From the NCBI GenBank assembly GCA_964616825.1, contig CAZTSX010000033.1:1-19022 (forward strand): a stretch of 19,022 bases of DNA. Reading direction: 5' to 3'. A program made the position numbers and the translations under genes. The notes beneath the pieces were generated by a model. It did not search any database. It had not been told where the DNA came from and was given only the letters and a program-made list of their open reading frames with translations. The DNA is from QYOJ01 sp964616825. GTDB lineage: Bacteria; Bacteroidota; Bacteroidia; Bacteroidales; FEN-979. Below, piece by piece: positions 14,537-19,022 of this stretch. Position 1 is the first letter of the stretch. Each line of letters opens with the position of its first letter.

Positions 14537-15774
14537 TCAGCTCGTTTATAGACAATTGATACCAGGGATTTATCGTCGCCTCCCATATTGATAGAGAGTC
14601 CGTATGGACGCTCCGATGTAATTGGTATTTGAGAATCACCGGCTCTACCGGTCAATTGCTCCCAGATAGTGATAGCCTGGTGGACACCTGTTGCACCGGT
14701 TGGATGCCCCCAACCGACAAGTCCGCCTGTCGTGTTAAACGGAACTTTCCCGTCGCGCCTGGTATTTCCTTCCAGGATGAATTCGGCTCCGCCACCGTGG
14801 GGGGCAAAACCGATCGCCTCTGTGGCCATGATCCCGGCAATGGTGAAACAGTCGTGGCACTCAACAGTCCCTAACTGGTCTTTGGTAATGCCAGCAGACT
14901 CCATTGCTTTCTTCACAGCTTCACGGGTAGTAGCGAGAATCGTTGGGTCATCGGGAGGCTGCGTGATATCATCTTCTGCCTGGCCAATGCCCATGATCTC
15001 AATTGCTTCACTCTTCGGAATCCCAATACGTTTCAATCCCTCTTCAGAGATGACTGCGATAGCTGAAGCACCATCGGAGACCTTGGAGCAGTCAAATACG
15101 TTCAAACTGCTCACAAAACCACGTGGGTTTGGTTTCATCATTCCTAAGGCCCATAAATCCTCTGTATTGTTGTGGTGTTCCTGGGCAGTTGGACACAAGC
15201 GGGCGTTCTCAATGGCGTTGACAAACCATTGGGCCATAGCTTCGCGGGGTTTCTCATCTCCAAACTTTTCCTGGTAAGCTTTAGCTCTGTCACTGAATTT
15301 GCCAGGGAAATAGTAAGCATGACCATCTTTCCGTTCATTCGCCCAACCGGCAGCAGCCAGAATATCAGCGCCATAAATGGCTTTCACCGAATTCTGCACT
15401 TCAACACCCAATACCAGTACAACTTCAGCGGTCTCAGCAAGTACGGAACGGATCCCGGTAACCAGGGCCAGGGCTCCTGAAGCACAGGCTCCCTCCACAC
15501 GTACGGCAGGTTTGTATCGCAATCCTTCATCAATAAATGGCATGAAGGCAGCCAGGTTTGCCTGTCGGTTGAAACGGGCTCCGATAAAATTACCAAAAAC
15601 AGCTTCATCGACGTTTTTGGCTCCGCCAATCTGCTGAAGGACTCCTTGTCCTGCCTCTTTGATATAATCATCCAGTCCCGGGCGAGGCTTTTTCGGGTGA
15701 AACTCTTTCCGGCCTGTTCCAAGCGAAACAGTGTTGTAGCCAGCAACCATATATACTTTTTTACGTAATTTCAT
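14533..15774 (-). CDS. Thiolase (SCP-x/acetyl-CoA acetyltransferase type)
   Basis: A 413-residue thiolase-superfamily enzyme of the SCP-x/SCP2 type. The nucleophile is Cys97 in VEGACASG. The two catalytic-site motifs are ECHDCFTI (His307) and GLVGWGHPTGATG (His357). It would cleave a 3-ketoacyl-CoA, or condense two acyl-CoAs in the reverse direction. The length is normal for the SCP-x thiolase domain alone, with no SCP2 sterol-binding domain fused. The DUF35 (OB-fold) partner often found beside such thiolases is not in this window. It follows the dehydrogenase gene by 17 bases and has an unusually clear Shine-Dalgarno, AAGGAGGA, six bases before the ATG. The next gene overlaps its stop by four bases. 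Confidence 0.9.
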   Translation of the reverse strand: MKLRKKVYMVAGYNTVSLGTGRKEFHPKKPRPGLDDYIKEAGQGVLQQIGGAKNVDEAVFGNFIGARFNRQANLAAFMPFIDEGLRYKPAVRVEGACASGALALVTGIRSVLAETAEVVLVLGVEVQNSVKAIYGADILAAAGWANERKDGHAYYFPGKFSDRAKAYQEKFGDEKPREAMAQWFVNAIENARLCPTAQEHHNNTEDLWALGMMKPNPRGFVSSLNVFDCSKVSDGASAIAVISEEGLKRIGIPKSEAIEIMGIGQAEDDITQPPDDPTILATTREAVKKAMESAGITKDQLGTVECHDCFTIAGIMATEAIGFAPHGGGAEFILEGNTRRDGKVPFNTTGGLVGWGHPTGATGVHQAITIWEQLTGRAGDSQIPITSERPYGLSINMGGDDKSLVSIVYKRAE

Positions 15775-15780
15775 AATTTG

Positions 15781-15788
15781 TCCTCCTT
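15781..15788 (-). promoter_or_regulatory. Strong Shine-Dalgarno for the thiolase gene
   Basis: On the minus strand AAGGAGGA lies six bases before the thiolase ATG. It is almost a perfect complement of the anti-SD, which is unusual here, because the other starts have little or no SD. It falls in the 17-base gap after the 3-hydroxyacyl-CoA dehydrogenase stop and fixes the thiolase start. Confidence 0.7.
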
Positions 15789-15791
15789 CGT

Positions 15792-17129
15792 TTAATCGAG
15801 ATAATTATTTATCGGTCCGTAAGCATGAAAGAACCCGGTGAGCAAGACCGTGTTCACATCTTTCTCTGAAAAAGCTACATGGTCTGCTACCAGCTTTAGT
15901 CCGATCTCTTTCGAACGTTTTGCATACTTCCTGGCGAGTTCCGCACCGAGAGTATTCATCACTTTCTCCTCATCAAAGATCGCTTGCAACAGGTTCTCTT
16001 TTTTGGGAGAAAATGCCACACTTTTCCATGGCTGAAGAGAAGATGGAAGCACACCAAGCATATCATCGCACGCAGTCTGGAAATCAGCAATCATATCATA
16101 CTGCTTCGTATCCGGATTAAATACACCAACAGGTCTTCCTTTATCATACTTCAGGATGCCGTCTTTCTGAGATCCATCTGAATTTTGCCCCCCTTTTACA
16201 CCCAGATCAATCATCCTGTCGAGCAAATCACTATGCAAGTCCTCATCCGGTAGATAGGGATTCATCACACTCATAATATACTGACAGACATCAACGCCCA
16301 CGTAGTCGATCAACTGGAAAATACCCATTGGTCGAACGAGATATTCCTGGCTGACTTTGTTAACCATATAGATGGCTCCAGGCAGTGAAACCTCTTTCGC
16401 GAGCATTGTTGCTTCCGAAATACCATGGATGGCATCGCGCATGAAATGGCCGTTGCCCACAAACCCGGCAAAGTCGGCCGAAGGAACAATCACTTTCCTC
16501 AGGTTCTTGGCATATTGAAGAGCAAACTCTTCCACTTCGGGGAGCGTATGATCGCTTTTGATCAACTCTACGAGCTTCTGGACAGCGGGTGGATTGTAGA
16601 AGTGAAATCCGATGATGCGTCCACCCAGGTTTGCTTTCTCATCTAATTGAGTAATCGGAATCGATGATGTGTTTGTGAAATACCATGGTTTTTTCGGATT
16701 GTTCTGATCAATCTGAGAGAGGATCTTCACTTTCAGCTCCGGATCCTCTTTGATCGCTTCAAAAACCAGGGTGGATCCATAGGTTGGTTCCAGATATATG
16801 GAGGGGCGGATGATCAACATAACATCTTCGACATACTGCTGAATAATGTCGCTGTTATCAATCAGATCGGGACGGTCAGCATATGCTGTACGCAACTGAA
16901 CCGTCTTTTTCTCTGCAGCTTTCACAGCCTGCACCCGGATGTATCTCATCAGTCCAACCAGGGCCTCGCTTGACACGTCAATAGCATTGATCACAAAAAC
17001 CTTCCCCTTGTTTTCAGGTTTCAGGCTCAGATCAGCCATCTCCTGTGCTGTAAGGAGCAGGATTCCGCTTCCCATCTTCCCGGCCGCTCCCAACACTGTG
17101 ACATTGGATAATCTTTCCGTGTAGTTCAT
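15792..17129 (-). CDS. 3-hydroxyacyl-CoA dehydrogenase
   Basis: A 445-residue NAD-dependent 3-hydroxyacyl-CoA dehydrogenase. The Rossmann glycine loop is VTVLGAAGKMGSG (10-22). Catalytic-domain landmarks are VFEAIKED (Glu124), NTSSIPITQ (Ser155), GFHFYNPPAVQKLVE (His176) and GFVGN (Asn226). The C-terminal domain carries RPMGIFQLIDYVGVDV. At 445 residues it is well above the 280-315 typical of single HbdA-type enzymes. The extra length lies in a segment of about 60 residues after the first NAD strand and in the C-terminal 100 or so residues. It converts 3-hydroxyacyl-CoA to 3-ketoacyl-CoA, between the hydratase upstream and the thiolase downstream. Function confidence is high; chain-length preference is unknown. 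Confidence 0.9.
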   Translation of the reverse strand: MNYTERLSNVTVLGAAGKMGSGILLLTAQEMADLSLKPENKGKVFVINAIDVSSEALVGLMRYIRVQAVKAAEKKTVQLRTAYADRPDLIDNSDIIQQYVEDVMLIIRPSIYLEPTYGSTLVFEAIKEDPELKVKILSQIDQNNPKKPWYFTNTSSIPITQLDEKANLGGRIIGFHFYNPPAVQKLVELIKSDHTLPEVEEFALQYAKNLRKVIVPSADFAGFVGNGHFMRDAIHGISEATMLAKEVSLPGAIYMVNKVSQEYLVRPMGIFQLIDYVGVDVCQYIMSVMNPYLPDEDLHSDLLDRMIDLGVKGGQNSDGSQKDGILKYDKGRPVGVFNPDTKQYDMIADFQTACDDMLGVLPSSLQPWKSVAFSPKKENLLQAIFDEEKVMNTLGAELARKYAKRSKEIGLKLVADHVAFSEKDVNTVLLTGFFHAYGPINNYLD

Positions 17130-17175
17130 TGGTTATGATTTGGTTATTATTTGATTAAAGTCATTTATATTGTAT

Positions 17176-17207
17176 GGTGACAAGGTAACAAGGTGATGAG
17201 GTCAGTA
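17176..17207. repeat. Degenerate 8-nt tandem repeat
   Basis: Read on the plus strand the spacer contains GGTGACAA, GGTAACAA, GGTGATGA and GGTCAGTA, head to tail. The common pattern is GGTRAYRA for the first three units. It lies in the 127-base gap between the hydratase and dehydrogenase genes and is followed by a 7-nt repeat at 17222-17249. Confidence 0.65.
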
Positions 17208-17226
17208 AGGAAATTTGAACCTCATC
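17195..17226. repeat. Eight-base inverted repeat linking two tandem repeats
   Basis: GATGAGGT (17195-17202) and ACCTCATC (17219-17226) are perfect complements with a 16-base loop. One arm lies in the 8-nt repeat, the other at the start of the 7-nt repeat. In the transcript it would form a hairpin between the hydratase and dehydrogenase genes, possibly stabilising or attenuating mRNA. No U-tract follows, so it is not a standard terminator. Confidence 0.5.
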
Positions 17227-17249
17227 CCTCGTCCCTCATCCCTCTACCC
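17222..17249. repeat. Degenerate 7-nt tandem repeat
   Basis: Four head-to-tail heptamers TCATCCC, TCGTCCC, TCATCCC and TCTACCC (pattern TCNNCCC on the plus strand) stop eight bases before the hydratase stop codon. A related GGGATGAGG string occurs again around 18160. Confidence 0.65.
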
Positions 17250-17256
17250 TGAGGAA

Positions 17257-18027
17257 CTACCAATTGGGTTTTCGTTTCTCCAGAAATGCCTTCATCCCCT
17301 CTTTCGATTCATCGTTACCGAACAGGGCAGCAAACTCTTCTGATTCCAGTCTGCAAGCATTTTCAAAATCCATCAGAATCCCCTTCCGTGTCACCTCTTT
17401 TGCCATTTTAACAGCAAGAGCACCTTTGGTCACAATCCGTCCGGCTATCGCTTTGGCTTCCGGGAGGACCTCTTCCGGTTCCACCACTTTCTGTACCAGG
17501 CCCATCCGTAAAGCGTCATCTGCAGTGATCCTATCGCCAGTCAATATCATGTACAGAGCATTTGAGATCCCGGCAATCCTGGATAAACGTTGGGTCCCTG
17601 CATAACCGGGGATCAATCCGAGGCTGACCTCCGGTTGACTGAACTTTGCTTTGACACTGGCAATCCGGAAATCACAGGCCATAGCCAACTCACAACCACC
17701 GCCGAGAGCAAAACCATTTACGGCTGCGATTACAGGGCACCGAAAATTCTCCAGCCGGTTAAAGGTATTGTGTCCTGTACGGGAGAATCCTTTGGCTTTA
17801 TCATAATTCATATCCGACATCTCGGCAATGTCAGCGCCAGCCACAAATGCTTTGTCGACTCCGGTTAAAATCACCACCTTAATATCCAATGTAGCATCCA
17901 GCACATCAAGCGCGTGGTTTATCTCTACAAAAAAATGTGAGTTTAGCGCATTCATTGCTTGCGGACGATTGATTGTGATGGTTGCGATTCCATGGTCCAC
18001 ATCCAACTTTAAAATCTCATAATTCAT
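17257..18027 (-). CDS. Enoyl-CoA hydratase (crotonase family)
   Basis: A 256-residue crotonase-fold protein, likely short-chain enoyl-CoA hydratase (Crt-like). The oxyanion loop is KAFVAGADIAEM (59-70), and the second is NGFALGGGCELAM. Both catalytic glutamates are present, Glu113 (GGGCELA) and Glu133 (SQPEVSLGLIPG). It hydrates trans-2-enoyl-CoA to 3-hydroxyacyl-CoA. Length is typical and the protein looks intact. It appears to be the first gene of the minus-strand operon, preceded by a candidate Bacteroidota promoter near 18068-18101. The next gene starts 127 bases downstream, across a set of tandem repeats. Confidence 0.93.
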   Translation of the reverse strand: MNYEILKLDVDHGIATITINRPQAMNALNSHFFVEINHALDVLDATLDIKVVILTGVDKAFVAGADIAEMSDMNYDKAKGFSRTGHNTFNRLENFRCPVIAAVNGFALGGGCELAMACDFRIASVKAKFSQPEVSLGLIPGYAGTQRLSRIAGISNALYMILTGDRITADDALRMGLVQKVVEPEEVLPEAKAIAGRIVTKGALAVKMAKEVTRKGILMDFENACRLESEEFAALFGNDESKEGMKAFLEKRKPNW

Positions 18028-18067
18028 CGTTATCGGAGTTAAATCATTATTTCTGTGAAAAGATAAA

Positions 18068-18101
18068 CAAAGATAAAAAAAAGTCCTGATCTTTGTCTAA
18101 A
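18068..18101 (-). promoter_or_regulatory. Candidate promoter of the acyl-CoA operon
   Basis: On the minus strand TATCTTTG (plus 18068-18075) matches the Bacteroidota -7 consensus TAnnTTTG exactly. A TTTA (plus 18098-18101) lies 22 bases upstream, near the expected -33 TTTG box. Predicted start near 18060, about 30 bases before the hydratase ATG at 18027. Inferred from motif and spacing only. Confidence 0.45.
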
Positions 18102-18181
18102 CTCAGGAAATATCCTTCAAGGCATTAACTTTTGCACATGACGATGTGATCAGGGTCTAGGGATGAGGATCGAGTTTTCCC

Positions 18182-18216
18182 TTAATGACCTTATTGACTT
18201 TAATGACCTATTGACT
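18182..18216. repeat. Degenerate 9-nt tandem repeat downstream of the OMP gene
   Basis: TTAATGACC, TTATTGACT, TTAATGACC and TATTGACT (the last one base short) run head to tail on the plus strand. They can also be read as two 17-18-nt units. They lie in the 212-base spacer between the hydratase start and the OMP stop. Confidence 0.65.
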
Positions 18217-18239
18217 GCATAGACTGTATTATCGTCTAA

Positions 18240-18863
18240 TCAATAAACCGTATAAGCAATACCAACCATGAAGTTAAACATGGAGAAGTTTTTCAGGTTG
18301 AAATATTCGGTTTTTGTTGTTGTGAAGGTATAATTGGCTCCTAACCTGACGCCCCAGTTTGATCCTTTATCGAAATGGATTAACACACCCAGTTCGGGTG
18401 AGAGAAGGAAATCCCACGTATTTTCATAACTATCATACTCCTGAACCAGGAGACGATTCTCGTTGTAAGTTCCTCCGATACCAACTGCGATATAAGGTGA
18501 AATGAGCGCCGCTGGTTTGTAGTGGTATAGAATATCTAGTTTAAAAGGAACCATAAAGGTATATTTGTAATGCGAAGCAGAAATCGCTCCTCCATCAAAA
18601 TCATAGGTTTCGTAAGAATCTTTTTCGTAGTAGTTGTTGTAGCCGATATACCATCCCAGTCCAAACCCATCTACCAGAAAATATCGACCGGAAGCTGAGA
18701 AGCCCAGAAAACTGGCAGGAGCAATCCATTTGTTAAAGTCACCTATAGGAACACTGATGTTCCAGTTTAATGAGTAATAGGATCCGACCGGTCTTGATTG
18801 TCCCTGTACCATGTTGGTAGCAAGAAGGAGTAAAACGCTGATTGATATAAGTATCTTTTTCAT
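18240..18863 (-). CDS. Outer-membrane beta-barrel protein (OmpX/PorT-like)
   Basis: A 207-residue protein with a signal peptide (MKKILISISVLLLLATNMVQGQ, cut after about residue 20). After it come alternating amphipathic strands rich in Tyr, Gly and Asn, such as YYSLNWNISVPIGDFN, GFSASGRYFLVDGFGLGW and WGVRLGANYTFTTTKT. The C-terminal strand ends in an aromatic residue, FMVGIAYTVY. This is the usual appearance of a small Bacteroidota 'outer membrane beta-barrel' domain of eight or ten strands. Specific function cannot be told. Tyr-rich and acidic loops near residues 75-95 and 140-150 would face outside. It lies alone on the minus strand. Confidence 0.8.
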   Translation of the reverse strand: MKKILISISVLLLLATNMVQGQSRPVGSYYSLNWNISVPIGDFNKWIAPASFLGFSASGRYFLVDGFGLGWYIGYNNYYEKDSYETYDFDGGAISASHYKYTFMVPFKLDILYHYKPAALISPYIAVGIGGTYNENRLLVQEYDSYENTWDFLLSPELGVLIHFDKGSNWGVRLGANYTFTTTKTEYFNLKNFSMFNFMVGIAYTVY

Positions 18864-19022
18864 GATCGCTGGATTTTTAATTCGTTACAAACTGAGGTGT
18901 TTGAATATATGCCTGGTCAATATCTCCAAGGATCTGGTTAAGTGTGTGCCGCCCGTTCAACAAGCCCCTGTTTCGGTTCAAACAAATTCGGACACTTTTT
19001 AGTTAATTGCTAAAGTGTACTT

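Noticed and set aside
14669..15277. A 202-codon plus-strand frame opposite the thiolase gene
   Set aside because: It is antisense to a gene with clear thiolase catalytic motifs, has low-complexity Ser/Ala/Pro composition and matches no family. It is a shadow.
18887..18999. Minus-strand open frame upstream of the OMP gene reading LNQILGDIDQAYIQTPQFVTN
   Set aside because: It looks coding-like but has no start codon and is short; it may be a conserved leader or a remnant. Not enough to call a gene.
18811..19002. 63-codon plus-strand frame at the right edge
   Set aside because: It overlaps the start of the outer-membrane protein gene on the other strand and has no family resemblance.
1..19022. 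CRISPR arrays, tRNA or rRNA genes
   Set aside because: No regularly spaced long repeats, cloverleaf-like sequence or rRNA-like conserved stretch was recognised on either strand.

Overview
The window looks like a chromosomal segment of an uncultured, probably anaerobic or facultative, Bacteroidota organism. The evidence is an outer-membrane beta-barrel gene, a Bax-type glucosaminidase with a Bacteroidota-style signal peptide, few Shine-Dalgarno sequences, and several candidate promoters of the Bacteroidota TTTG / TAnnTTTG type. Family assignments are made by reading the sequence, not by search. No tRNA, rRNA, CRISPR array or complete mobile element was seen, and no gene-free stretch exceeds 300 bases.

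Layout. (1) 1-980: an AT-rich accessory edge with a DUF433 antitoxin, a C-terminally truncated DUF5615 PIN-like toxin and a DsrE-family protein. (2) 1011-2432 (minus): a PLP-dependent group II amino acid decarboxylase. (3) 2625-7678 (plus): a compact five-gene operon holding a MetH-type activation-domain protein, an MttB-family methyltransferase without pyrrolysine, a corrinoid protein, a homocysteine S-methyltransferase and an AdiC-like amino acid antiporter. (4) 7779-8720: an AT-rich SAM methyltransferase with an N-terminal zinc ribbon, probably acquired separately. (5) 8960-12163: a five-TM PQQ-like beta-propeller protein and an AtoE-type short-chain fatty acid transporter. (6) 12190-12264: the first codons of a metallophosphoesterase gene, then a break. 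(7) 12369-13121: a Bax-like glucosaminidase. (8) 13125-18027 (minus): enoyl-CoA hydratase, 3-hydroxyacyl-CoA dehydrogenase, SCP-x-type thiolase, FabK/nitronate monooxygenase-like flavoprotein and a receiver-only response regulator. (9) 18240-18863 (minus): an outer-membrane beta-barrel protein.

The most interesting unit is region 3. Methionine synthase (MetH) has homocysteine, folate, cobalamin and activation modules. Here the homocysteine, cobalamin and activation modules are separate genes, and the folate module is replaced by an MttB-family enzyme, which normally demethylates quaternary amines. The simplest reading is a cobalamin-dependent 'quaternary amine (betaine):homocysteine methyltransferase' that makes methionine without methyl-folate, with an AdiC-like antiporter as the likely substrate or product carrier. 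The activation protein also has Leu where MetH has its SAM-contacting Arg, and it carries a C-terminal cysteine cluster.

The second theme is short-chain acyl-CoA metabolism. The minus-strand operon has the three core beta-oxidation steps plus a FabK-like flavoprotein that could be an enoyl reductase, so it may run as reverse beta-oxidation. The AtoE transporter lies nearby. Several junctions carry degenerate 7-, 8- or 9-nt tandem repeats.
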